64,000 bases of DNA, taken from assembly GCF_900091515.1 (NCBI RefSeq), contig NZ_LT607410.1, positions 6,324,001 to 6,388,000 on the forward strand. Direction: 5' to 3'. Shown piece by piece: positions 20,895 to 32,620 of the stretch; position 1 is the stretch's first letter, and the number at the start of each line of letters is the position of its first letter. Made by a program: the position numbers and the translations under genes. The notes under the pieces were generated by a model that did not search any database, had not been told where the DNA came from, and saw nothing but the letters and a program-made list of their open reading frames with translations. The stretch is from Micromonospora purpureochromogenes (lineage in GTDB: Bacteria; Actinomycetota; Actinomycetes; Mycobacteriales; Micromonosporaceae).

Positions 20895-20898
20895 GGCT

Positions 20899-21528
20899 TC
20901 AGGCGTCGATCCGGCTGCCCGGTTCCAGCCGCCGGTAGTCGGTCCCGGACAGGGCCGTGTACTGCCGGTCGAGGACGGCGAACCCGTTGTCGTTGAGCAG
21001 CCCGTCGTGCAGGGCGTACGCGCGGCGCGGCGCGACCGCCCGGATGAAGTCGACCACCTCGGAGAACTTCGACCAGGGCGCGTGGATCGGCGCGAAGAGG
21101 GTGTCCACCTGGACGTCGTCCGGCACGAACAGCGCGTCCCCCGGGTGGTAGACGACGTCGTTGAACAGGTAGCCGATGTTCTGCACGACGGGGATGTCGG
21201 GGTGGATGACGGCGTGCTGGCCGCCGTAGGCGCGGACCGCCACGCCGGCGGCGGTGAACGACTCCCCGGGGGCGACCACGGTCAGCGCCTCCGCGGCGTC
21301 GCCCAGGACGCCGGCGAGCGAGGCCGGGCCGTTGACGGTGAACGGGCGGCGCTCCAGCGCCCGGGTCACCGCCTCGACGTTCACGTGGTCCGGATGCTCG
21401 TGGGTGATCAGCACCGCGTCCACCCCGTCCAGCGCCGCCGGCTCGCTGAGCACCCCGGGGTCCACGACGAGCACTCCCCCGTCGTGCTCCAGCCGGAGGC
21501 AGGAGTGGGCGTACTTGGTGAGTTGCAT
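20899..21528 (-). CDS. MBL-fold metal-dependent hydrolase (UlaG-like)
   Basis: A 209-residue metallo-beta-lactamase-fold protein. HSCLRLE at the N-terminus, the zinc motif THEHPDH near residue 42-48, YHPGDALFVP and a late DGLLNDNG place it with the UlaG-like/RNase Z-related small hydrolases. The substrate is unknown. It heads the minus-strand unit metallo-hydrolase, coiled-coil protein, SalK-like protein, and is divergent from the DUF4349 lipoprotein. Confidence 0.85.
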   Translation of the reverse strand: MQLTKYAHSCLRLEHDGGVLVVDPGVLSEPAALDGVDAVLITHEHPDHVNVEAVTRALERRPFTVNGPASLAGVLGDAAEALTVVAPGESFTAAGVAVRAYGGQHAVIHPDIPVVQNIGYLFNDVVYHPGDALFVPDDVQVDTLFAPIHAPWSKFSEVVDFIRAVAPRRAYALHDGLLNDNGFAVLDRQYTALSGTDYRRLEPGSRIDA

Positions 21529-21648
21529 ACGTGACTCCTCGATTATCGAATCGTGACGTCCTCAGCGCAGTCTGCCGGAACCGGCGCGGTGTCGCGTCGC
21601 GTCCGAGCTATCGCCCCGGGACCGGGGTAGTCAGAGGACGGAGCGGGG

Positions 21649-22611
21649 ATGGACAGACACACGACACGACGCCGGGGCAGGGCCCTGGCGGCGCTGGGGC
21701 TGGCGGCGTTGCTGCTGGCCGGTTGCGGAGCGGCGGACCGCTCGAACTCGTCGGGTGACTCGGCGGCCGAGGCCCCGGCCGGCGGGGCGCCGGCGGGTGG
21801 GGCGGCCGAGCAGGGCAAGGCCGGCGCGGGCGCGCCGGACCTGCGAGTGGACCAACGGTCGATCATCTACACCGGAACGATGCGGGTGCAGGTGGACGAC
21901 GTGGAGGGTGCCGCCCGCCGGGCGGTTGCCGCGGTGGTCGCGGCCGGCGGGTTCGTCGGCGGCGACAACCGGCGCAGTGTGGCCGCCGACGCCGAGGCGG
22001 AGCTGGAGCTGCGGGTGCCGGCGGCGAAGTTCACCGCCCTCATCGACGAGCTGGCGACGTACGGCAGGCAGCAGCGCCGGGAGGTGAAGACGCAGGACGT
22101 CACCGAGGAGACGGTCGACCTGGACGCCCGGATCGCCACCCAGCGGGCCCGGGTGGACAGTGCCCGCAAGCTGCTGTCCCGGGCCACCTCGATCCCGGAG
22201 CTGGTGTCGCTGGAGGACGAGGTGTCCCGGCGGGAGGCCGACCTCGCCTCGCTGGAGGCGAAGAAGCGTCGACTGGCCGACCTGACCGCGCTCTCCACGA
22301 TCACGGTGACGTTCGTCGGGATGGACGCCTCGACGGCCGAGGAGGAGACCGAGACGGGCTTCATGGTCGGGCTGCGCGGCGGCTGGAAGGTCTTCGTCGC
22401 CTCGATGACCATCCTGCTGACCGTGCTCGGGGCGGTGCTGCCCTGGCTGCTGGCGTTCGGCGTACCCCTGGTGGTGTTCCTGGCCGTGCTGCGCCGGCGG
22501 CGTCGGGGACGGCCCGCGCCACCGGCGCCGCCCACCATGCCGGTCGGCACGCCGCGTCCGCCGGCGCCTACCGCACCGCCGCCAGTGCCCGCAGCGCGGT
22601 CTGGACCATGA
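21649..22611 (+). CDS. DUF4349 domain lipoprotein
   Basis: A 320-residue protein with a lipoprotein signal: a twin-Arg-containing basic start (RRRGR), a hydrophobic stretch and the lipobox LLLAGC. A Gly/Ala-rich linker leads to a DUF4349 domain (IIYTGTMRVQVDDVEGAA to about residue 225) with a central coiled coil around ARIATQRARVDSARKLLSRA. A C-terminal membrane span (about 250-280) and a Pro-rich cytoplasmic tail follow, so it is anchored at both ends. DUF4349 has no firmly known role. Its end overlaps the convergent amidohydrolase by 44 bases. Confidence 0.8.
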   Translation: MDRHTTRRRGRALAALGLAALLLAGCGAADRSNSSGDSAAEAPAGGAPAGGAAEQGKAGAGAPDLRVDQRSIIYTGTMRVQVDDVEGAARRAVAAVVAAGGFVGGDNRRSVAADAEAELELRVPAAKFTALIDELATYGRQQRREVKTQDVTEETVDLDARIATQRARVDSARKLLSRATSIPELVSLEDEVSRREADLASLEAKKRRLADLTALSTITVTFVGMDASTAEEETETGFMVGLRGGWKVFVASMTILLTVLGAVLPWLLAFGVPLVVFLAVLRRRRRGRPAPPAPPTMPVGTPRPPAPTAPPPVPAARSGP

Positions 22612-23827
22612 GGCGCACCCCGGCGGGGATGGCCCGCTCGTCGACGTCGAACGACGCCCGGTGCAGGTCCACGTTGGGCCCGGACCGGCCGACGCCGAGG
22701 CGGGCCAACGCGCCGGGGACGTACTCCAGGTACCAGGAGAAGTCCTCGCCGCCCATGCTCTGCGGCGTCTCGGCGATCCCCTCGGGGCCGAGCGCCGCGG
22801 CGGTGGCGGCGGTGAGGACCCCGATGGCACGGGCGTCGTTGCTCACCGGCGGACGGCCGCGCAGGTATTCCAGGTCGACCGTGGCGCCGGTGGGCGCGAT
22901 GACGTCCCGCACCACCTGAGCGACGATCTTGGGAGCCAGTTCCCAGGTGTCGCGGTCCATCACCCGCAGGGTGCCCGAGGCGCACGCCTCGGACGGGATG
23001 ACGTTGTACCGGGTGCCGGCTGAGGCGTGGCCGAACACCAGCAGCAGCCCGCTGTTGGCCGGCACCCGACGACTCACCAGCGCCGGCACCTCGGTGACCA
23101 GCCGGCCGAGCGCGTCGACCAGGTCGACCGTCAGGTGCGGCCGGGCGGTGTGCCCGCCCGGGCCGGTGAGCCGGACGGTGACGTTGTCGGCGGCGGCGGT
23201 GATCGGGCCGACCCGCAGGCCGACCTTGCCCACCGGCAGGTTGGGGTCGCAGTGCACGGCGAAGATCTGGACCACGTCCTCGAGGCCGCCGGCCTCGATG
23301 ACCTCCAGCGAGCCGCAGGGCAGGATCTCCTCGGCCGGCTGGAAGATCAGCCGTACCCGGCCGTCGAGCTGGCCGGCGTCGGCGAGCTGGGCCAGCAGCA
23401 TGCCGACGCCGAGCATCACCGTGGTGTGCACGTCGTGGCCGCAGGCGTGGCAGACGCCCTCCACCGTGGACCGGTACGACACGTCCTTGACGTCGGTCAG
23501 CGGCAGCGCGTCGATGTCGGCACGCAGCGCGATGACCGGCCCGTCCGGGCGGCCGTCGATGTCGCAGATAACCCCGTTGCCCTTGGGCAGCAGCCGCGGG
23601 TGCAGGCCGGCCAGGGAGAGCTCCCGCGCGATCAGCGCCGCCGTCTCGAACTCCTCGCCCGAGAGCTCCGGGTGGGAGTGGATGTGGCGACGGGTGGCGA
23701 TGAGGCCGGGTACCCGCAGGGCGAGCAGATGGTCGAGCTCGTAGGGCAGGGGCTGGGACCCGGATGGCGCCTCCGGCCAGGACGACGCCAGCTGGCTGCC
23801 GTTCGGCAGCGTCAACGCACTCGTCAC
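22568..23827 (-). CDS. M20 family amidohydrolase/peptidase
   Basis: A 419-residue metal-dependent amidohydrolase of the IAA-amino acid/hippurate hydrolase type. Metal-binding features are CHACGHDVHTT, the FQPAEEI motif and a late SMGGEDFSWYLE; the dimerisation domain with TGPGGHTARPH is inserted. It probably cleaves N-acylated amino acids or peptides. The start is uncertain: GTG 23827 begins the region with normal codon use, while ATG 24013, in frame and 62 codons upstream, has a perfect AGGAGG ten bases before it. Codons in the extension are only about 57% G/C in third position, against well above 90% in neighbouring genes. Confidence 0.82.
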   Translation of the reverse strand: MTSALTLPNGSQLASSWPEAPSGSQPLPYELDHLLALRVPGLIATRRHIHSHPELSGEEFETAALIARELSLAGLHPRLLPKGNGVICDIDGRPDGPVIALRADIDALPLTDVKDVSYRSTVEGVCHACGHDVHTTVMLGVGMLLAQLADAGQLDGRVRLIFQPAEEILPCGSLEVIEAGGLEDVVQIFAVHCDPNLPVGKVGLRVGPITAAADNVTVRLTGPGGHTARPHLTVDLVDALGRLVTEVPALVSRRVPANSGLLLVFGHASAGTRYNVIPSEACASGTLRVMDRDTWELAPKIVAQVVRDVIAPTGATVDLEYLRGRPPVSNDARAIGVLTAATAAALGPEGIAETPQSMGGEDFSWYLEYVPGALARLGVGRSGPNVDLHRASFDVDERAIPAGVRLMVQTALRALAAVR

Positions 23828-24384
23828 GTCGAATTCTCGATCACTAGGAATGGACGGATCATCGGGGAGGACAGCAGACAGCCTAGACCTCCGACGGTGA
23901 CGCTGGGCAACCTCGTTACGGTAGTGATCGGACCGCACAGCGTCACGTAAGCCCTGGTGAGAGGGCTCGAATATCTGCGGGACAGCAGGTAGATCGCGTT
24001 CGAACGCCGTCATCTGCCCCACACCTCCTACAACGCGTAACCGATTGGGCGGTCGCGAAATCGGCGTCGATCCGGGGCCGTCGTTCCGAATTGTCGCATT
24101 AGTCGCGGCGATTAACTGCCGCTCGGACAATTAACCGACGACAGCCGGCGACCAGGCGACTCCCGACGGTGACACGGTCGTCCCGCGCGCGGCCGGACAC
24201 GCTGTCCGTCCCGTTCACCCGTCCGGGTTACCCAGGAACCCACGCGGCACACGCCCGCCCGGAAGGCCACGCTGCCCGGGCGCCCAGGGGAGCCTCGAGG
24301 AACTCCGTGCCGCACCGGTACCTGCACCGACCGTAGCTCCGGCGGGGCACCCCTGACGACCCCTGTCGACCCCGACCGCTCACG
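23828..24384 (-). other. AT-richer leader region upstream of the amidohydrolase
   Basis: About 550 bases without a convincing gene. The first 190 bases (to 24013) stay open in the amidohydrolase frame but with atypical codons. An AGGAGG at about 24024-24029 on the minus strand and AT-rich patches such as TTAATCGCCGCGACTAATG suggest a promoter and leader. The remainder, 24140-24384, holds several short inverted repeats, for example GGGTTCCTGGGTAACCC, and may be a structured leader; I cannot match it to a known riboswitch. Confidence 0.35.
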
Positions 24385-24432
24385 ACGGCGGCCCCCGCCG
24401 GCGCCCCGGGAGGCACCGGCGGAGGCCGCCGT
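24385..24432 (-). terminator. Terminator of the acyl-CoA mutase gene
   Basis: Nested arms ACGGCGGCC/GGCCGCCGT (24385-24393, 24424-24432) and CCGCCGG/CCGGCGG (24395-24401, 24416-24422), beginning 12 bases after the mutase stop on the minus strand. No U-run. Confidence 0.6.
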
Positions 24433-24443
24433 TCACGCGCTGG

Positions 24444-26027
<1,584 letters not shown>

Positions 26028-26221
26028 CACCGGATGGTAGGACGCGCGAGCGTGTCGATGGGTGAGGGATAGCGCACACCCGGTCGACGGCAGGTGAGCG
26101 CGCGGGCACGTACGGTCCGGTAAGCAAAGGTGCGCCGCGTCGGGTTTCGCATCGGGCGTCGGAACCAGCAAGATAGGGGGGTTGTGTCCCAGCCCCCTCG
26201 ATATCCCCCGGTGGCTTTTCT

Positions 26222-28324
<2,103 letters not shown>

Positions 28325-28373
28325 GTCGAGGCCACCGGGGCGTGGTGATCCGCCGCCGTGCTATCCATAGGCA

Positions 28374-30041
28374 ATGGCGGCGGAAACCACTGACCTTGAC
28401 GACATTCGCGACCGGGCCCGGCGTTGGCTCGACGACGATCCCGACCCGGCCAGCCGGGACGAGCTCCGCGCGGTGCTCGACCAGCTGCCGGCGAGCGCGC
28501 CGGAGCTGGTCGACCGGTTCGCCGGGCCGCTGACCTTCGGCACCGCCGGGCTGCGCGGCCCGCTGCGCGCCGGCCCCAACGGCATGAACCTCGCCGTGGT
28601 GACCCAGGCCGCGGCCGGGCTGGTCGGCTGGCTCGCCGCCCAGGGCGGCGAGGGTCCGCTGGTGATCGGGTACGACGCCCGGCACGGTTCGCGGGAGTTC
28701 GCCGAGCGCACCGCCCAGGTGGCCACCGGCGCGGGCCGGCCGGCGCTGCTGCTGCCCCGGCCGCTGCCCACCCCGGTGCTGGCGTACGCGGTGCGGCACC
28801 TCGACGCGGTCGCCGGGGTGATGGTCACCGCCAGCCACAACCCGCCGCAGGACAACGGCTACAAGGTCTACCTCGGCGCCCAGCTCGGTGGGGCGCTCGG
28901 CGCGGGGGCGCAGATCGTGCCGCCGGCCGACGCGGGGATCGAGTCGGCCATCCGGGCGGTCGGCCCGCTGGCGGAGGTGCCGCTCGGCCCGGCCGGTCAG
29001 GTGCTCGGCGACGACCTGGTGGCGTCGTACGTCCAGCGGGCCGCCGCGGTCGTCTCGCCGGACGGCCCGCGCGACCTGGCGGTGGCGTACACGCCGCTGC
29101 ACGGGGTCGGCGCGGCGGTGCTGACCGCCGCCTTCGCCCGCGCCGGCTTCCCGGTGCCCGGGGTGGTGCCGGAGCAGGCCGAGCCGGACCCGGCCTTCCC
29201 GACCGTGCACTTTCCCAACCCGGAGGAGCCGGGCGCGGTGGACCGGCTGGTCGCGCTCGCCGACTCGACCGGCGCCGACATCGCCATCGCCAACGACCCG
29301 GACGCGGACCGGTGCGCGGTGGTCGTCCGCGACGGTGGGACGGGCTGGCGGATGCTGCGCGGCGACGAGGTGGGTGCCCTGCTCGCCGATCACCTGATGC
29401 GGCGGGGCGTCACCGGCCTGTACGCCACCACGATCGTCTCGTCGTCGCTGCTGCGGGCGATGTGCGCGGCGCGGGGCCTGCCGTACGACGAGACGCTGAC
29501 CGGGTTCAAGTGGATCGTCCGGGCCGGTGGTGGGGCGCACCCGCTGGTGTTCGGGTACGAGGAGGCGCTGGGCTACTGCGTCGCCCCGGAGCACGTCCGG
29601 GACAAGGACGGCATCACCGCCGCGCTGACCGTCGCCGAACTGGCCGCCGGCCTCAAGGCGCAGGGCCGGACGCTGACCGACCGGCTGGACGAGTTGGCCG
29701 CCGAGTTCGGCGTGCACCACACCGACCAGCTCTCGGTACGGGTCGACGACCTGCGGGAGATCGCCACCGCGATGGCCCGGATCCGGGCGGCCACCCCGAG
29801 CACCCTGCTCGGGCAGCCGGTGGGCGAGGCGGAGGACCTGCTCCCCGCCTCCGACGTGGTGATCCTGCGGACCGACGCCGCCCGGGTGGTGATCCGCCCC
29901 TCGGGCACCGAGCCGAAGCTCAAGGCGTACCTGGAGGTGGTGGAGGCGGTCGTCGACGGCGACGTCGCCGCGGCCCGCACCCGTGCCCAGTCCGCCGTGA
30001 CCGCGCTACGCACCGAGATCGCGGCGGCCCTCGGCCTATGA
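28374..30041 (+). CDS. Phosphohexomutase (phosphomannomutase/phosphoglucomutase family)
   Basis: A 555-residue alpha-D-phosphohexomutase. The substrate start TFGTAGLRGPL, the phosphoserine loop TASHNPPQDNGYKVY (Ser near 153), the metal loop NDPDADR, the sugar loop FGYEEALGYCV and the phosphate-binding RPSGTEPKLKAY are all present. It interconverts hexose (or pentose, as in deoxyribose) 1- and 6(5)-phosphates. Its place near deoC, upp and other salvage genes makes a phosphopentomutase-like role possible, but the sequence resembles the general ManB/PGM2 type. Confidence 0.87.
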   Translation: MAAETTDLDDIRDRARRWLDDDPDPASRDELRAVLDQLPASAPELVDRFAGPLTFGTAGLRGPLRAGPNGMNLAVVTQAAAGLVGWLAAQGGEGPLVIGYDARHGSREFAERTAQVATGAGRPALLLPRPLPTPVLAYAVRHLDAVAGVMVTASHNPPQDNGYKVYLGAQLGGALGAGAQIVPPADAGIESAIRAVGPLAEVPLGPAGQVLGDDLVASYVQRAAAVVSPDGPRDLAVAYTPLHGVGAAVLTAAFARAGFPVPGVVPEQAEPDPAFPTVHFPNPEEPGAVDRLVALADSTGADIAIANDPDADRCAVVVRDGGTGWRMLRGDEVGALLADHLMRRGVTGLYATTIVSSSLLRAMCAARGLPYDETLTGFKWIVRAGGGAHPLVFGYEEALGYCVAPEHVRDKDGITAALTVAELAAGLKAQGRTLTDRLDELAAEFGVHHTDQLSVRVDDLREIATAMARIRAATPSTLLGQPVGEAEDLLPASDVVILRTDAARVVIRPSGTEPKLKAYLEVVEAVVDGDVAAARTRAQSAVTALRTEIAAALGL

Positions 30042-30057
30042 CCGCCCCGCTCACCGA

Positions 30058-30117
30058 GTTGATCAAGAGGTTTGCGTCCGGAAAGCGCTTGCGGGTGACG
30101 CAAACCTCTTGATCAAC
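30058..30117. terminator. Perfect 21-bp inverted repeat between convergent genes
   Basis: Arms 30058-30078 and 30097-30117 are exact reverse complements around an 18-base loop; outer GCCCCGC/GCGGGGC segments (about 30044 and 30122) add further pairing. The arm, with TTGATCAAGAGGTTTGCG at its core, is less GC-rich than the surroundings. It sits exactly between the stops of the phosphohexomutase and the GOLPH3-like gene and fits a bidirectional terminator; in length and perfection it also resembles a palindromic repeat element. Confidence 0.75.
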
Positions 30118-30135
30118 GAGGCGGGGCCGGGGGTG

Positions 30136-30813
30136 TCAGGCGCGCTTGCCGAGGGCCTGGTCGACGGCCCGGGCGAGGGCGGCGACCACCAGGCCGACGG
30201 AAGGGCGGACGACCGAGTCGTCGAGGCTGACGTTGCCGGAGAAGCCGGCGCCGCCGGCGATCTCCTCCAGCCGGCGGCGGGCGTCGGTGGCGGCGTCGCC
30301 GGTCAGGCCGAGCGCCGGCTCCATCCGCAGCACCGCGACCAGGGTGGCCAGCGCGGCGGTCCGCTCGTCGGGCAGCTGCCCGCCGGCGAGCGCCTCGGCC
30401 AGCCGCCGCCGGCTGTCGTCCTCCACCGAGGCGTCCGCCACCGGGTAGCGGTGCACCACGATGAAGCCCAGCTCGGTCTCCTCGACGTCCCGGACCACGC
30501 CCCGGGCGACCAGGTCACCGAGGATCCGGTCGCGCAGGCCGTGCCGCAGCCGCTGCACCCAGGAGGACGGGCTGTGCGGGGTGTCGGCCGCCATCCGGCC
30601 GAGCACCCCGTCGATGATCGGCTCGCCGACCGGCGTCGGGTCGGTCACCGTCAGGGACCCGTCGGCGTACGCGATCCGCCCGGCCAGGGCCAGCTCGACC
30701 AGGACGGCGGCGGCCATCCCCAGGTCGAGGCTGATCCGGGGCATGGTCGCCCGGCCGGTCTCGTCGTCGTACGCCAGCAGCAGCAGCTCTTCGGCGAGCG
30801 CAACACCAGTCAT
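30136..30813 (-). CDS. GOLPH3/GPP34-like protein
   Basis: A 225-residue helical protein. LAEELLLLAYDDETGR, MAAAVLVELALAGRIAYADGSLTV and the later GDLVARGVVR match the GPP34 (Golgi phosphoprotein 3) domain, which is widespread as single-domain proteins in actinobacteria. In eukaryotes GOLPH3 binds PI4P; the bacterial role is unknown. ATG 30813 is eight bases after TACCGT on the minus strand (leaderless). It is downstream of upp on the same strand, 73 bases away. Confidence 0.8.
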   Translation of the reverse strand: MTGVALAEELLLLAYDDETGRATMPRISLDLGMAAAVLVELALAGRIAYADGSLTVTDPTPVGEPIIDGVLGRMAADTPHSPSSWVQRLRHGLRDRILGDLVARGVVRDVEETELGFIVVHRYPVADASVEDDSRRRLAEALAGGQLPDERTAALATLVAVLRMEPALGLTGDAATDARRRLEEIAGGAGFSGNVSLDDSVVRPSVGLVVAALARAVDQALGKRA

Positions 30814-30886
30814 GGCCCGAGACGGTAGCGGTTGCGCGCTCACCCGCGCGCCGACCCGCCGAGATCCGTCCCGGACGGTGACCGGC

Positions 30887-31519
30887 TCAGAACCGGGGCA
30901 TGCCGCCGAACTGCCGGTCGCCGGCGTCGCCGAGGCCCGGCACGATGAACATCTTGTCGTTGAGCCCCTCGTCGATCGACGCGGTGACCAGGCGCAACGG
31001 CAGGCCGGACTGCTCCAGCCGGGCGATGCCGACCGGCGCGGCGAGCACGCAGAGCACGGTGATGTCGGTGCAGCCCCGGTCGGCCAGCAGCCGGCAGGAG
31101 TGCTCCAGCGAACCACCGGTGGCCAGCATCGGGTCGAGCACCAGCACCGGCTGGCCGGCCAGATCCCGGGGCAGCGACTCCATGTACGCGCGCGGCTCGT
31201 ACGTCTCCTCGTCCCGGGCCAGGCCGACGAAGCCCATCGAGGACTCCGGCAGCAGGCCGAGCGCGGCGTCGGCCATACCCAGACCGGCCCGCAGCACCGG
31301 CACCAGCAGCGGCGGGTTGGCCAGCCTCGTGCCCTCCGTGCCGGTGACCGGGGTCTGCACCGGGTACTTCTCGACCGGGAAGGTGCGCGCGGCCTCGTAC
31401 ACCAGCATGGTGGTGAGTTCGTGCAGCGCGGCCCGGAACGACGACGAGTCGGTGCGGGCGTCCCGCATGGCGGTCAGCCGGGACTGGGCGAGCGGGTGGT
31501 CAATGACGTGTACGTCCAC
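30887..31519 (-). CDS. upp: Uracil phosphoribosyltransferase
   Basis: A 210-residue enzyme that converts uracil and PRPP to [19 protein letters not shown] at the start, the PRPP loop [16 protein letters not shown] and the uracil-binding tail GDAGDRQFG are diagnostic. GTG 31519 lies eight bases after TAGGTT on the minus strand. It is divergent from deoC, 136 bases apart, linking uracil salvage to the deoxyribose branch. Confidence 0.96.
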   Translation of the reverse strand: MDVHVIDHPLAQSRLTAMRDARTDSSSFRAALHELTTMLVYEAARTFPVEKYPVQTPVTGTEGTRLANPPLLVPVLRAGLGMADAALGLLPESSMGFVGLARDEETYEPRAYMESLPRDLAGQPVLVLDPMLATGGSLEHSCRLLADRGCTDITVLCVLAAPVGIARLEQSGLPLRLVTASIDEGLNDKMFIVPGLGDAGDRQFGGMPRF

Positions 31520-31642
31520 GATCGCTCAACCTACCGGTCCGCCCGCGCCCGCAGTGCGAGTGCGGGGTGACCAGCGACCCCGCTCACGTCCGGCGGCGCC
31601 GGCAGAGCCGGCGTGACCATGATCACTGCGCCGCAGGATGCG

Positions 31643-31648
31643 TAGTAT
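31643..31648 (+). promoter_or_regulatory. -10 element of the deoC leaderless promoter
   Basis: TAGTAT ends seven bases before the deoC ATG. The best -35 with a 17-base spacer is the weak TGATCA (31620-31625). Confidence 0.5.
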
Positions 31649-31655
31649 TCGGGGC

Positions 31656-32615
31656 ATGACGGCGACAGCGACGTCGGCCCGGTCGGACCTCTCCGAGCTG
31701 GGACGATCCGAGACCGCTCTGCGGACCTTCCTGCACGGCCTGCCCGGCGTGGACCAGGTCGGCGCGGAGCAGCGGGCGGCACAGCTCGGCACCCGCTCCA
31801 TCAAGACCACCGCCAAGGCCCAGGCGATCGACCTGGCCATCCGGATGGTCGACCTGACCACCCTGGAAGGCGCGGACACCCCCGGCAAGGTGCGGGCGCT
31901 CGCCGCCAAGGCGCTGCGCCCCGACCCGGCCGACCCGACCTGCCCGCACGTCGGCGCGGTCTGCGTCTACCCGGCGATGGTCCCGTACGTGGCCGAGGTG
32001 CTGCGCGGCTCCGGGGTGCACCTGGCCAGCGTGGCGACGGCCTTCCCCTCGGGTCAGGCGCCGCTGGAGATCAAGCTCGCCGACACCCGGGCGGCCGTCG
32101 AGGCCGGCGCCGACGAGATCGACATGGTGATCAACCGGGGAGCGTTCCTGGCCGGGCGCTACAAGGAGGTCTACGACGAGATCGTGGCCACCAAGGAAGC
32201 CTGCGGGGACGCCCACCTCAAGGTCATTCTGGAGACCGGCGAGCTGGCCACCTACGACAACGTGCGGCGGGCCTCCTGGCTGGCCATGCTGGCCGGCGGC
32301 GACTTCATCAAGACCTCCACCGGCAAGGTCCCGATCGCGGCCACCCTTCCGGTGACGCTGGTGATGCTGGAGGCGGTCCGCGACTTCCGCGCCGCCACCG
32401 GGCGGCAGGTCGGCGTGAAGCCGGCGGGCGGCATCAAGACCACCAAGGACGCCATCAAGTACCTGGTCATGGTCAACGAGACCGTCGGCGCGGACTGGCT
32501 GGACCCGGACTGGTTCCGCTTCGGCGCCTCCAGCCTGCTGAACGACCTGCTCATGCAACGCACCAAGCTGACGACCGGCGTCTACTCCGGTCCCGACTAC
32601 TTCACCCTGGACTGA
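31656..32615 (+). CDS. deoC: Deoxyribose-phosphate aldolase
   Basis: A 319-residue class I aldolase that splits 2-deoxyribose 5-phosphate into glyceraldehyde 3-phosphate and acetaldehyde. DADEIDMVINRGAFLAGRY-type sequence (here GADEIDMVINRGAF), the Schiff-base lysine in DFIKTSTGK (about 218) and VKPAGGIKTTKDA are intact. It is longer than the ~220-residue E. coli enzyme because of an N-terminal helical extension, as in the longer DeoC subfamily. ATG 31656 fits the leaderless -10. Two aldehyde dehydrogenase-like genes follow within bases. Confidence 0.94.
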   Translation: MTATATSARSDLSELGRSETALRTFLHGLPGVDQVGAEQRAAQLGTRSIKTTAKAQAIDLAIRMVDLTTLEGADTPGKVRALAAKALRPDPADPTCPHVGAVCVYPAMVPYVAEVLRGSGVHLASVATAFPSGQAPLEIKLADTRAAVEAGADEIDMVINRGAFLAGRYKEVYDEIVATKEACGDAHLKVILETGELATYDNVRRASWLAMLAGGDFIKTSTGKVPIAATLPVTLVMLEAVRDFRAATGRQVGVKPAGGIKTTKDAIKYLVMVNETVGADWLDPDWFRFGASSLLNDLLMQRTKLTTGVYSGPDYFTLD

Positions 32616-32620
32616 GAGTG

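Noticed and set aside
24131..24384. Riboswitch (c-di-AMP ydaO type or cobalamin type) upstream of the amidohydrolase or near the B12-dependent mutase
   Set aside because: Some short motifs such as GGGTGAACGGG recall parts of ydaO, but I cannot assemble the conserved core, and the region lies downstream of the mutase gene, the wrong side for controlling it. An Infernal scan against RF00379 and RF00174 would settle it.
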